Shown piece by piece: positions 46,951 to 55,904 of a DNA stretch of 64,000 bases. The position numbers were made by a program, and so were the translations under genes. The stretch is from NCBI RefSeq assembly GCF_025369935.1, contig NZ_CP104467.1:2115001-2179000 (forward strand). Direction: 5' to 3'. Source of the stretch: Paenibacillus andongensis (lineage in GTDB: Bacteria > Bacillota > Bacilli > Paenibacillales > NBRC-103111). Numbering within the stretch: position 1 is the stretch's first letter; every line of letters begins with the position of its first letter. The notes beneath the pieces were generated by a model. The model worked only from the letters and a program-made list of their open reading frames with translations, was not told where the DNA came from and did no database searches.

Positions 46951-48558
46951 ATGAAATGGTTAAGGAAATGGATGAGCATGGAACCGGAGTATCAAAAAAA
47001 GATAAATGATTTTCCGGTTATTGAAGACGACAGCGTCAGTCTAACCTTGGATATAGAGCAAAATGAAACGATGTTAAAAAACATTTTCCATAACTGCTCG
47101 GATATCGTATACCGTAAGATTCGGCTGAACGGGCAAACCCAGTGGTTGGTCGTATACATTGAAAGTTTAGTCGACAAACAAAATCTTGAAGACCATGTGC
47201 TAAAACCCTTATTATTCGCTCGTTCCAGTGATAGTGATTTAATACCCGAAGAAATTGAAGCTCTGGACGATCGAATGATTTCCATTGGCATAACAAATAC
47301 AACATCTAAACTAAATGATCTTGTGCGATATATGTTAGATGGCCATGTTGCTGTGCTGACGTTTGGGGAAAACAAAGCATTAACCTTTGCGGTAAATATT
47401 AATGTGCACAGAAGCTTGGAGGAACCTCCTTCTGAGCCTGTCATTCGCGGTTCAAGAGACGGATTTATCGAGAATATTTCTATTAATATAAAGCTGCTTC
47501 GCGGCAGATTGAAAACTTCAAGGTTAAAAATGGAATATATTACCTTAGGAGAGCTTTCCCAAACCAGAGTGGTCATCACGTATATAGAGGGAATAGCTGC
47601 TGACTCTGTAGTAGAAGAAGTTCGCAAGAGGGTAAGCGGAATACAGGTTGATGGGGTGCTCGATTCCGGTTATATCGAGGAATTTATTGAGGATTTTCCT
47701 CTTACAGTTTTTCCTCAAATACAATCTACGGAGCGGCCGGATGTCGTAGCTGCTTGTCTGCTGGAAGGCAGAGCAGCTATTCTTGTCGATTCTTCCCCAT
47801 TTGCGTTAATTGTTCCGATGACATTCTGGTCCGGGATGCAGGCAAGCGAAGATTACTACATTCGTTGGCCTGTGGCAACATTTATTCGTTGGATTCGTTT
47901 TGTTTTCGTATTTATTGCCATATTTGCTCCGTCCCTTTATGTGGCCGTTACGACCTTTCATCAGGAAATGATTCCAACAAGTCTGGTAATGAGCATTGGA
48001 GCCGCAAGAGAACCGGTTCCTTTCCCTGCTTTGGTCGAAGCATTGTTAATGGAAATCATATTCGAAGCGTTGAAGGAAGCTGGGATTCGTTTGCCCAAAC
48101 AAATCGGGCAAGCGATCAGCATTGTAGGGGCATTAGTCATCGGCCAAGCAGCAGTTCAGGCTGGAATTATTTCGGCTCCAGTTGTCATTGTCGTTTCTAC
48201 TACCGGAATTGCAGGGTTTACGATTCCACGATTTAATGTTGCAAACGGAATCCGATTGCTTCGCTTTCCAATGATTATACTGGCGGGTACGTTAGGACTG
48301 TATGGAATTGTGCTTGGATTTTTGGGAATAGCGCTGCATCTCACAGCTCTTCGCTCGTTCGGTGTTCCCTATTTATCTCCGGTTGCCCCAATTACGTTGA
48401 AGGACCTGAAGGATGTATTGATCCGGGCGCCAATATGGGCTCAATCGCTGCGCCCTCGGACCTTCGGATCTATGCAGTCGATACGTTTATCAAAAGGACA
48501 GAGACCTAGTCCAAGTCATGGATCGCAACCAATCGGGAACAATGAAGATACTGAATGA
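46951..48558 (+). CDS. gerKA: GerA-family spore germination receptor subunit A
   Basis: This 535-residue integral membrane protein is the A subunit of a nutrient germinant receptor. It has an N-terminal soluble domain (residues 1-290, with the VYRKIRLNGQTQWLVVYIES strand) and a C-terminal block of about five membrane helices (FIRWIRFVFVFIAIFAPSLYVAV and after). ATG 46951 follows GGGGAGGGGGG; a distant in-frame start at 46849 has none. The family motif IPTSLVMSIGAAREPVPFPA is intact. The C subunit follows in the same direction, but the B subunit is inverted. The germinant is unknown. Confidence 0.94.
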   Translation: MKWLRKWMSMEPEYQKKINDFPVIEDDSVSLTLDIEQNETMLKNIFHNCSDIVYRKIRLNGQTQWLVVYIESLVDKQNLEDHVLKPLLFARSSDSDLIPEEIEALDDRMISIGITNTTSKLNDLVRYMLDGHVAVLTFGENKALTFAVNINVHRSLEEPPSEPVIRGSRDGFIENISINIKLLRGRLKTSRLKMEYITLGELSQTRVVITYIEGIAADSVVEEVRKRVSGIQVDGVLDSGYIEEFIEDFPLTVFPQIQSTERPDVVAACLLEGRAAILVDSSPFALIVPMTFWSGMQASEDYYIRWPVATFIRWIRFVFVFIAIFAPSLYVAVTTFHQEMIPTSLVMSIGAAREPVPFPALVEALLMEIIFEALKEAGIRLPKQIGQAISIVGALVIGQAAVQAGIISAPVVIVVSTTGIAGFTIPRFNVANGIRLLRFPMIILAGTLGLYGIVLGFLGIALHLTALRSFGVPYLSPVAPITLKDLKDVLIRAPIWAQSLRPRTFGSMQSIRLSKGQRPSPSHGSQPIGNNEDTE

Positions 48559-48577
48559 TGAAGAAAGGAACAGCGTA

Positions 48578-49753
48578 ATGAAGCCGTTCATCTGCACCGG
48601 ATTATTGTTACTATTATTCACAGCAACCGGTTGTTGGGACCGTAAGGAGATTAATGATCTTGCATTCGTGACGGGCTCTGCCTTTGACTTAACGGATGAC
48701 GGGAAAATACGGGGAACAACACAAATCTCAATCCCTGGAACTAGTCCGGGCGCTCCACGGGGAGGAAGTGAGAAAGAAAAATTTTTTGTTGTATCGGCTG
48801 TTGGAAAAAATTCGAGTGAATTGATCCTAGGCATACAGAACAAATTATCACGCAAGCTGTATTACGCTCATCGCAGTGTGATTATTATTGGAGAATCATT
48901 GGCCAAACATGGCATTGAGGGTGTGATAGATCATTTTAGCCGCGATCCGCTTAGCCGGTTGAAAACCTATATTTTGGTAGCAAAAGGGGTTGAGGGTAGG
49001 AAAATTTTTCAAGTTCATTACCCTTTTGAAGAAGCGTCTGCCGAAGCGATCAAGGAAATGGAACTGCTGGGGACTGGCCTTGGGGTTACAATCCGGGATC
49101 TTTATATGACTTCATCCAATGAAGGGGTGAATCCGATCATGGGGGCCATCGAACCTTCGGTTTCTTCGGAAGGAATGGATGAAAGCAAAAGTAAACTATA
49201 TAATTTGGCTGGCTCGGCAATTTTTAAAGATTTCAAATTAGTCGGTTTTCTGGATGATAAAGAAACGAGTGGATTGCTATGGCTGACGAACAAGAAGAAA
49301 ATGGGAAGGATCATTGCAGATTTGCCGGAACACGGGGGGACTGTAGGCATGTCTATCAGTCATGCCGAGCGAACGATTACCTCTGAAATTTATGATGATC
49401 ATGTAAAATTCAATATTTTACTGAAGGGGGGAGGAAGCCTTGTTGAAAATAATACGTCGTTGGATGTCAGTCAACCCAAATACCTCAAGATTGTGGAGAA
49501 AGCGTTGGAAAAATCGCTTGAAGAACAAGCCCAAGCTTGTTTGTTCAAGCTTCAAAAGAAGTACAAGGTAGATAGTGTAGGGTTTGGCCGACATCTTTTC
49601 CGAAATCATTTCAAACAATGGCAATCGATTAAGAATCAATGGGATCGAAAGTATCCCCAGGCAGAAGTCACAATATCAGTAGAATTAACTTTAAGAGGAT
49701 CAGGGATGTCAGGAGCTCCTATACTATTGAAAGAAAAGGAGATCACGAAATGA
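48578..49753 (+). CDS. gerKC: Ger(x)C-family germination lipoprotein, receptor subunit C
   Basis: This 391-residue lipoprotein is the C subunit of the receptor. ATG 48578 follows AAAGGAAC and gives a signal with lipobox TATGC followed by WDRKEINDLAFVTG, the hallmark of Ger(x)C proteins. Upstream in-frame starts lie inside gerKA and lack a signal. The gene is 19 bases after gerKA, and its stop overlaps the next start (ATGA). Length and motifs indicate a full, functional protein. Confidence 0.94.
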   Translation: MKPFICTGLLLLLFTATGCWDRKEINDLAFVTGSAFDLTDDGKIRGTTQISIPGTSPGAPRGGSEKEKFFVVSAVGKNSSELILGIQNKLSRKLYYAHRSVIIIGESLAKHGIEGVIDHFSRDPLSRLKTYILVAKGVEGRKIFQVHYPFEEASAEAIKEMELLGTGLGVTIRDLYMTSSNEGVNPIMGAIEPSVSSEGMDESKSKLYNLAGSAIFKDFKLVGFLDDKETSGLLWLTNKKKMGRIIADLPEHGGTVGMSISHAERTITSEIYDDHVKFNILLKGGGSLVENNTSLDVSQPKYLKIVEKALEKSLEEQAQACLFKLQKKYKVDSVGFGRHLFRNHFKQWQSIKNQWDRKYPQAEVTISVELTLRGSGMSGAPILLKEKEITK

Positions 49754-49980
49754 ACGTTCAAATTGGCGTATATGTATGTATACTGCTCGTATGGTCCTTT
49801 GTTAGAATACAAGCATTGCGGAAAAAACAACAAAAGAAAGAAGCTGCAGTCTACGGTAGTTTAATGGGAGTATCGGCTGTTATCGGTTCTCTGCTCATGG
49901 CGAAGGTGGATATACCATCCTTTGTTCTGCCCTATATAATCGTTTTTCGACCTATTGGACAAATGATTTTAAAGCAGTGA
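49750..49980 (+). CDS. Small membrane protein of the gerK cluster
   Basis: This 76-residue protein has two hydrophobic segments, VQIGVYVCILLVWSFVRI near the N-terminus and a second near the C-terminus, separated by a basic KKQQKKE loop. It starts by ATGA overlap with gerKC after AAAGGAG, so it is translated with the receptor. Small two-helix D-type proteins accompany some germinant receptors and modulate them. It may be such a subunit, though I cannot confirm homology. Its last 12 bases overlap the 3' end of the convergent gerKB. Confidence 0.75.
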   Translation: MNVQIGVYVCILLVWSFVRIQALRKKQQKKEAAVYGSLMGVSAVIGSLLMAKVDIPSFVLPYIIVFRPIGQMILKQ

Positions 49981-51066
49981 TCGGCTAAATTTACTTTTGA
50001 CGATATCTACCGATAGAAGAGCTAACGGCACCAGGTTGTGCGTAAAAAAAGCCATGATCGGAAAGGTAAATTTCATCCAGTCTTGAAATTCAGCTGAGCT
50101 TTTGAAGATCCAAATCGATCCCACGACGGATAAGACGGTAACTGGGGAGATAATTTCCCGGGAGTTGCTGATCCCGAAAAGCTGACTGATAGTGAGACAA
50201 AACATAAAAAGCAGAACCGAGCCCTTTATAAATATCCCTATTACCCATAATGCAACAGCCAGCGACTCAAGACGCTCAAAAGATCCACTAATGCCGATAT
50301 ACTGAATGACCCTTAGAAATGGAAAGCTCATATTCCCGGCAATCGAACCAAAGACCATAATCGTCAGCAAATCAATGACCAGAATAAGGGCTGCAATACT
50401 GAGCAGCATGATCAACGATATTTTTCGCGCCTTTTGCGGTTGATTTAAATAAGGTAGGAGCCACCCCAAAAAAAAGAACTGATTCATCCATCCAGATGGA
50501 ACAACAGCTCCTTGGAATATAGGAAGTACTCCCTCATTTAAAACAGGCTTCAGTTGTCCGGGATCCGAATCACCAATAGCAATAATAAAGAGTGGTATCA
50601 AAAAGATGATAATGAGAGGCGTAAGAAGCTCATTGCATCTTCCGATAACCTCAATTCCAGTGAAAACAGCCAGACTTGACAATAATGCGAGGCCTAAGAT
50701 AATGATCAATGGCGGAGTTGTCGGCATAAGAACCGTATTCATAAACTGGGCATGCTGTTGGAGATTAACCGAATTATAAAAGAACAAGTAATATGTGTAA
50801 TAGAGACCCAACAGCTTTCCCGGCCATTTCCCGACAATTTTAGAACTGTATTGAACAATCGTCAATCCCGGATAGCGGTCGGCGAGCGTCGTCATAAGCC
50901 AGATGGACAACACTCCTGTCAGCATAGCGGGAAACACGGATAACCAAGCATTCTGCTTGGCAAGCGCCACCATCGTACCGGGAACGGATAAGATGATTGT
51001 GGACACGACAGAAGTAAACATCAAGAGTCCGAGCTGAGTTCCAGTAATTTTTTCGGAAACCTGCAT
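49969..51066 (-). CDS. gerKB: GerAB/GerKB-type endospore germination permease, receptor subunit B
   Basis: This 365-residue protein has about ten membrane segments and belongs to the APC-like GerB family that binds the germinant. ATG 51066 follows TGGAGTG. It opens with [20 protein letters not shown] and has the [12 protein letters not shown] motif. It is encoded opposite to gerKA/gerKC, tail to tail, which is unusual: the three are usually one operon in A-B-C or A-C-B order. A partial duplicate of its 5' end lies at 16357-16540. Confidence 0.93.
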   Translation of the reverse strand: MQVSEKITGTQLGLLMFTSVVSTIILSVPGTMVALAKQNAWLSVFPAMLTGVLSIWLMTTLADRYPGLTIVQYSSKIVGKWPGKLLGLYYTYYLFFYNSVNLQQHAQFMNTVLMPTTPPLIIILGLALLSSLAVFTGIEVIGRCNELLTPLIIIFLIPLFIIAIGDSDPGQLKPVLNEGVLPIFQGAVVPSGWMNQFFFLGWLLPYLNQPQKARKISLIMLLSIAALILVIDLLTIMVFGSIAGNMSFPFLRVIQYIGISGSFERLESLAVALWVIGIFIKGSVLLFMFCLTISQLFGISNSREIISPVTVLSVVGSIWIFKSSAEFQDWMKFTFPIMAFFTHNLVPLALLSVDIVKSKFSRSLL

Positions 51067-51140
51067 TCATTTCACTCCATTCCAATTTCGCTTGTCTATC
51101 CATATTTTCCCCTTCACACTTCACTTTCATACCGAAGGAC

Positions 51141-51233
51141 TACATACATATAACCATAGATACCATTTCCGCACGAGTTACAGTTTCGTCAGGATTGAAC
51201 TTTCCATCAGATCCTTCAATTTGCCCGTTCTCG
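51141..51233 (-). pseudogene. SLH-domain gene fragment
   Basis: Read on the minus strand, about 30 codons encode [20 protein letters not shown], the core of an S-layer homology domain. Nothing else of a surface protein is attached. It abuts the sigK fragment at about 51234, marking a junction between two unrelated gene relics. Confidence 0.75.
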
Positions 51234-51649
51234 CCGAACAAAGGGACGAAGCTCGCGACTTTTGCGGCTCGCTTATTGAGAATGAGATCCTGATGCATCT
51301 GCGTTCGCTGAAGAAAACGCGGAAAGATGTGTCCTTGCATGATCCCATTGGAACGGATAAAGAGGGGAACGAAATTACTTTGATTGACATCCTTGGTACG
51401 GAGGCCGATGATGTCGTGGATAAGGTTCAGCTTAAGATAGAGAAAAGTAAAATTTACCGTAATTTGGAAATTTTAGATGATCGCGAGAAGGAAGTCGTCG
51501 TTGGCTGGTTTGGGCTGGAGCTTGGTGGAGAAGAGCGGACGCAACGGGAGATTGCGAAGGAACTCGGCATCAGCCGTTCCTATGTGTCGCGCATTGAGAA
51601 GCGGGCGTTGATGAAGCTGTATCATGAGTTTTATAAGGCGAAAAGATAA
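51234..51649 (+). pseudogene. sigK: 3' part of the sporulation sigma-K gene
   Basis: From about 51236 the sequence encodes [11 protein letters not shown], then after a one-base deletion at 51273-51274 (in the Cys codon) [21 protein letters not shown] and the rest of the protein, to [19 protein letters not shown]. That is sigma-K regions 2.4 to 4.2 with an intact C-terminus. The first roughly 110 codons are missing and replaced by SLH debris. A Trp replaces the usual Arg in the GRFGLE motif. It is probably a duplicated relic; the functional sigK should be elsewhere. Confidence 0.88.
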
Positions 51650-51708
51650 GGATTAGAATCGCATTCTTCATTTATTTGGACCCTGTGCAAGTAATGGGGG
51701 TGAAGATT

Positions 51709-52368
51709 ATGACCTTAATTCATATCGAAAAGGCTAGCAAATATTATACGATGGGCGAGGAAACGATTAAAGCATTAGATGACGTCTCGTTAGATATTGA
51801 TCATGGAGAGTTCGTGGCTATTATGGGACCGTCAGGTTCTGGCAAATCCACACTGATGAACATCATTGGGTGTTTGGATGTTGTAGATAAAGGTATCTAT
51901 GACCTGGATGGTCAAGCAATATATGTGCTGAAAGATTCTCAACTTGCTGAGATTCGTAATCGGAAGATTGGATTTGTTTTTCAGAGTTTTAACCTACTCC
52001 CAAGATTAAGTGCCTATGAGAATGTGGAGTTGCCTTTGATTTATCGGGGAATGAGCAAAAAGGAAAGAGAGCCGCTTGTTTTGCATGCACTGGAAGCGGT
52101 GGACTTACTGGATCGCAAGAAGCATTTTCCATCAGAGTTATCTGGTGGACAGCAGCAGCGTGTTGCGATTGCGCGAACGTTGGCGGGAGATCCTCCGATC
52201 ATTTTGGCGGATGAACCTACGGGAGCGTTAGATTCGAAGACAGGTGTGGAGATTTTAAACATTTTAAAGAGATTAAATGCACAAGGTCGGACGATTATTT
52301 TGATTACGCATGACTTATTGATTGCTCAGCAGGCGAAGCGGATTGTGCGGTTTCGGGATGGGCGGTAG
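51709..52368 (+). CDS. ABC transporter ATPase (LolD/MacB/SalX type), orphan
   Basis: This 219-residue ATPase has Walker A GPSGSGKST, signature LSGGQQQ, Walker B IILADEPTGALD and the H-loop THD. ATG 51709 follows GGGGGTGAAG; an upstream in-frame start at 51676 adds an unlikely tail. Such ATPases normally precede a FtsX/MacB-type permease for lipoprotein, peptide or antibiotic export. None follows here: a terminator begins 26 bases after the stop. It is therefore an orphan, perhaps left by deletion, or it works with a distant permease. Confidence 0.9.
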   Translation: MTLIHIEKASKYYTMGEETIKALDDVSLDIDHGEFVAIMGPSGSGKSTLMNIIGCLDVVDKGIYDLDGQAIYVLKDSQLAEIRNRKIGFVFQSFNLLPRLSAYENVELPLIYRGMSKKEREPLVLHALEAVDLLDRKKHFPSELSGGQQQRVAIARTLAGDPPIILADEPTGALDSKTGVEILNILKRLNAQGRTIILITHDLLIAQQAKRIVRFRDGR

Positions 52369-52393
52369 AATGAAGTTGTTTAGTGTTTATAGG

Positions 52394-52428
52394 ACCGGAA
52401 CTCCCAATAAGGGGTTCCGGTTTGTTTT
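52394..52428 (+). terminator. Intrinsic terminator after the orphan ATPase
   Basis: ACCGGAACTCC (52394-52404) pairs with GGGGTTCCGGT (52411-52421), with one mismatch-type pair, and runs into TTGTTTTATTT. Confidence 0.88.
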
Positions 52429-52500
52429 ATTTTCTTTGAGTTATTCAATGAAAAATTTCAGCATATAATGCAAACAAATGTTCTTATATAGAAGCTGATT

Positions 52501-52957
52501 ATGTTGGCAAAGGAACGGATGATTTTCCTTGCGGACTGCCAATCGTTCTACGCAAGCGTTGAAAAGGCTACTCATCCCGGTTTAGAAAATTTACCCGTAG
52601 TTGTTGCTGGTGATCCTGCACGTCGATCCGGCATCATACTTGCTGCTTGTCCCATTGCGAAGAGTTTCGACAATTCAGCCGCTCAACTACTTGGGGAGGC
52701 TCTCCAATTGTGCCCCGACAACATCGTAATGCGTCGAATATGCAGCGCTATATTGACGTATCTCTCGCAATCACTGATATTTACGAAGAATATACAGATC
52801 TCGTAGAAGTTTTTTAGATCGACGAGCAATTCCTTGACGTTACTGGTTCTATAAAGCATTTCGGTTGCACACCAGATGAACTGGCCTTAATGATTCAGAA
52901 AAAAGTAGCCGCGTCCATGAACGTTCGAATCCGTGTTGGCATCGGACCGACTAAGAT
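52501..52957 (+). pseudogene. Y-family DNA polymerase (UvrX/UmuC-like) remnant
   Basis: The first frame encodes FLADCQSFYASVEKATHPGL and the gate motif LPVVVAGDPARRSGIILAACP, typical of error-prone polymerases. After a frameshift near 52730 the frame gives YIDVSLAITDIYEEYTDLVEVF, then a TAG, then IDEQFLDVTGSIKHFGCTPDE and IRVGIGPTK. The TAG at about 52816 replaces a Ser codon next to the catalytic acids. The rest of the gene is gone, so it is inactive. Confidence 0.88.
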
Positions 52958-53117
52958 TTACATCCAATGGTTAGAATGTGTACCTTAAACCAACAATGGA
53001 GTATTGCAGAAAGATAAACGAGTCTTCTAAGCAAAACAGATGAACAATGGAAACTTAGCAATCTTAAATTGGAAGAGGGTAAGAGCTTTTTCGATTTTTT
53101 TATGTAGTTTTACAATA

Positions 53118-54725
53118 TTAAAATAAATAATGTAATCTTCTAAGTATATATTGCATAAAAGTTGGATATTTTTTTATATCTATTTTATTAATTAATTTTA
53201 ATTTACTTACCAAACTAAGGTAAATAAGAAACAGTACTGTCGAGGCTATACTGATTTGTATAACAATAAATAATAAAGTGAACTGTAATTGTCCCAGCAT
53301 CTTACTAAAAATAAATTGGGTCATTATCCCAACTATCAACATTATGCAAGTAATGAAAAATAAATTAACCCATTTTCTCCATGTGAATACAGTCAACTTA
53401 GGCACCTGCCTCTTCAATGACTGATAATTTAATATTGACATTATAATGAAAGTAAATGTTGTTGCAAATAAAATAGCGTATATACCGAATATAGGCGACA
53501 TTGTATAACTTAAAAGTAGTTTTACAGAAATGCCTATAATTACTTGGGTTACAAGCGGTCTCATTGAGCCTATTCCCATAAGTACAGCACCTGATGTCTG
53601 CATGAAAACCTGAAATATCGAGGTTGCTGTCAAAATAATAATGATATTAGATCCCCCAGTATCGCCAAATATTAAAATATTTAATAGGTTTATTTGAGTT
53701 ATAATTACTAAAACAACTGGTAGTCCCATTAGAATAGAGAGCTGTAATGCTCTTTCGGCTTGTACTCTCACTTCTACTAAGTTTTTTTTTGCAAAATGCG
53801 AAGAAATTATCGGTATAATTGACTGACTAATAGATATTGCCAAAATAATAGGTAAACCTGCAATAGATTGAGCTCTACCTCCCAAATAACCTAGTATAAC
53901 TTGTGCTTCTAAATCTCCAATAGACCCATGTATTAGAGGTTTAACTATAGTTGTATCAATATAATTAATGGTTGGAACTGTAATCGAAAATATTACAATC
54001 GGAAAAGAAATCTGAATAAGATCTTTGTATAACTCACGAAAACGAATTGATTTAGCATTTTTCTGTTCTTCAACATCAATAGTGAAGTTTTTGCGTATGC
54101 GTTTTAAAAAATAAACCATCACCACTAGCGCACCAAGTGTTCCTAAAACTCCACCTAGAGAGGCTCCTACTACGCCCCATGCCTGACCCCAACCTATTCT
54201 AATAAACCAATAGGCTAATAAAATTGCACTTGTTACTCGTATTACTTGCTCTATAACTTGGGACAAACCATTAGGCAACATCATGTGTTGCCCTTGAAAA
54301 TATCCCCTAATTATAGCAACACAAGGAAGGATTAGAAGCGATGGAGCTATTGCCCTAATTGCTCCTACCGCATTATCATCTCTACTTAGTGATGCTTGTG
54401 TTGGTGCCCAATAAAATAAAAAAATCATCATAATAAACCCAGAAATTAAAGAAAACCAAATAGCAGCTTGAAAGAATCGATTTGCTTCTGCAAATTTTCC
54501 GTTTTCAATTTTCCCAGATACAATTTTACTAACGGCACTTGGCAAGCCCGCAGTGGCTATAGTGAATAGAATAAAATATAAATTGTATGCTATAGAATAG
54601 GTACCCAAACCAGTATCGCCTAAAAGGTGCTTTAACGGAACTCTCTGTACTATTCCTAGAAAACGAGCAATAAAAGCGGCAAATGTAAGAATTATTGTCC
54701 CAGTAATTAGAGTATCTTTTTTCAA
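53118..54725 (-). CDS. SpoVB/YtgP-like polysaccharide flippase (MOP superfamily)
   Basis: This 535-residue protein has about 14 membrane segments and belongs to the PST/MurJ-like MOP flippases (opening FAAFIARFLGIVQRVPLKHL, and FQGQHMMLPNGLSQVIEQVIR). It probably translocates lipid-linked sugars for wall, cortex or polysaccharide synthesis. TTG 54725 follows AGGGAG. The gene is much more AT-rich than the flanking chromosomal genes, which points to acquisition with the island that continues to about 57300. No glycosyltransferase is adjacent. Confidence 0.9.
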   Translation of the reverse strand: MKKDTLITGTIILTFAAFIARFLGIVQRVPLKHLLGDTGLGTYSIAYNLYFILFTIATAGLPSAVSKIVSGKIENGKFAEANRFFQAAIWFSLISGFIMMIFLFYWAPTQASLSRDDNAVGAIRAIAPSLLILPCVAIIRGYFQGQHMMLPNGLSQVIEQVIRVTSAILLAYWFIRIGWGQAWGVVGASLGGVLGTLGALVVMVYFLKRIRKNFTIDVEEQKNAKSIRFRELYKDLIQISFPIVIFSITVPTINYIDTTIVKPLIHGSIGDLEAQVILGYLGGRAQSIAGLPIILAISISQSIIPIISSHFAKKNLVEVRVQAERALQLSILMGLPVVLVIITQINLLNILIFGDTGGSNIIIILTATSIFQVFMQTSGAVLMGIGSMRPLVTQVIIGISVKLLLSYTMSPIFGIYAILFATTFTFIIMSILNYQSLKRQVPKLTVFTWRKWVNLFFITCIMLIVGIMTQFIFSKMLGQLQFTLLFIVIQISIASTVLFLIYLSLVSKLKLINKIDIKKYPTFMQYILRRLHYLF

Positions 54726-55278
54726 TATTATACACTCCCTGATTAGAATAGTGTTTTAGTATGTCAAATGAAATTTGTGAAAAAGAAAAAATGTATAAGA
54801 AGATTTTTTAATTGGTGTTTCAAATACTTCATTTAAAATCCGAGAGTTTGAACTACACTAGAGTCTACAACGTTACATTTGTTTGTTACTTATATTTAAA
54901 CAAAATTGATCATATAAAAGACCTTTATGATGGAACTTGTATTACTTAAAATTTAAATATATAACCAATATACAGATATTATGGAAATAAATAGATAAAT
55001 TCATTTAAACTAATCTACATTCACATTTGTGTAAGACCCAAATAGATAATTTAGTCTTTAAATCTGTTAATGTAATTTTATTATTATTAATTTTTGACCT
55101 ATACTTCGCATTAAATCATCTTATAATAATATCTATAGATTTACAATATTTCTTTTATTTTCCACAATAAAAGCAAAGTAGTAACAGCTATTATTAATTT
55201 CCAGTTTGCATTAATCTTTATGAAAAGGATAATAGATTGAGGTTCCCTTAGTTTTTCATCAAATATATATCTTATTTT

Positions 55279-55325
55279 GAACAGAGATGTGAAGTTTAGG
55301 ATACTTTGTCTCTCTGTTCTTTTGA
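55279..55325 (+). terminator. Hairpin with T tract in the AT-rich stretch
   Basis: GAACAGAGA (55279-55287) pairs perfectly with TCTCTGTTC (55311-55319), followed by TTTTG. It has no gene immediately upstream, so it could end an unannotated small RNA. Confidence 0.55.
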
Positions 55326-55448
55326 ATCTTCATTTTTGTCTATTGAAATTGTAAGGAAACATCACATTTGTAAGAATGAGATATTATTAAGTAATTACAA
55401 CAAGTGGATACTTATAAATTAGAAGTTATTAAGCTATTATAATTTTAT

Positions 55449-55477
55449 AAAATAACCTAATTTCCCTTGGTTATTTT
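55449..55477 (+). promoter_or_regulatory. Leader hairpin upstream of the cysteine-rich gene
   Basis: AAAATAACC (55449-55457) pairs with GGTTATTTT (55469-55477) around 11 bases. It lies 63 bases before the start codon and just after a TATAAT box, so it would be at the 5' end of the mRNA. It may stabilise the transcript or act as an attenuator. Confidence 0.5.
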
Positions 55478-55540
55478 GTGTTATATAGTGTTGGCCAACT
55501 TCTATATATAACTATTAAAAAATCTAAAGGAGTGATTCAA

Positions 55541-55747
55541 ATGGCTTGTAAATGTGGTCTTTTATCCGTAGCTCAAAGTGATTTCACAGGATACTATTGT
55601 CAGTTTGGTAGCCAAGTTTGTATTTCCCAATTTTATAAAGTTGAATATGAATACTCAAATTGTTACGATTTAGGACAAATAGTTGCAAGAGTAGTTAGAT
55701 GTAATGAGAGAGCAGTAGGAGCTTGTTGCACTAATTCTATGTATTAG
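55541..55747 (+). CDS. 68-residue protein with eight cysteines, function unknown
   Basis: I do not recognise this protein. ATG 55541 follows a good AAAGGAG by 8 bases. The sequence opens MACKCG and ends GACCTNSMY. Cysteines are at 3, 5, 20, 27, 41, 54, 62 and 63; there is no signal peptide or membrane helix, but many Tyr. An even count allows four disulfides or two metal sites. A hairpin leader and a terminator-like stem frame it, so it looks like a one-gene unit. Candidates are a metal-binding protein, a spore-coat-like protein or a secreted peptide using a non-classical route. It lies in the AT-rich island. Confidence 0.75.
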   Translation: MACKCGLLSVAQSDFTGYYCQFGSQVCISQFYKVEYEYSNCYDLGQIVARVVRCNERAVGACCTNSMY

Positions 55748-55775
55748 AAATTCTCTTAATTTATTATCTTTTGCT

Positions 55776-55823
55776 GAAAGGACTGCCTCTTACGTAGCTT
55801 GCTACAGACGAGTCAGTCTTTTC
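55776..55823 (+). terminator. Terminator-like stem after the cysteine-rich gene
   Basis: GAAAGGACTG (55776-55785) pairs with CAGTCTTTTC (55814-55823) with one G-U pair, and GTAGC/GCTAC form an inner hairpin. A T run follows at about 55836. It probably ends the small transcript. Confidence 0.65.
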
Positions 55824-55904
55824 AAACTCTGATTTCTTTTTTTAGTTTGTAAAAAGTATCTAGAATTTCGAGATAAACAATTTTTTCAACAACATTCGTG
55901 TTCA

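Larger units (their letters stand above)
54726..55540. other. AT-rich non-coding stretch before the cysteine-rich gene
   Basis: About 800 bases, very AT-rich, have no supported coding frame. Two hairpins are listed separately (55279 and 55449), and TATAAT lies at 55438-55443. The left half shows only poly-A/T runs. A small RNA or a long regulated leader is possible. Confidence 0.5.

Noticed and set aside
51234..51649. Active skin-type split sigK boundary
   Set aside because: No recombinase gene or N-terminal sigK half is in the window, and the fragment has a frameshift, so a relic is the simpler reading.
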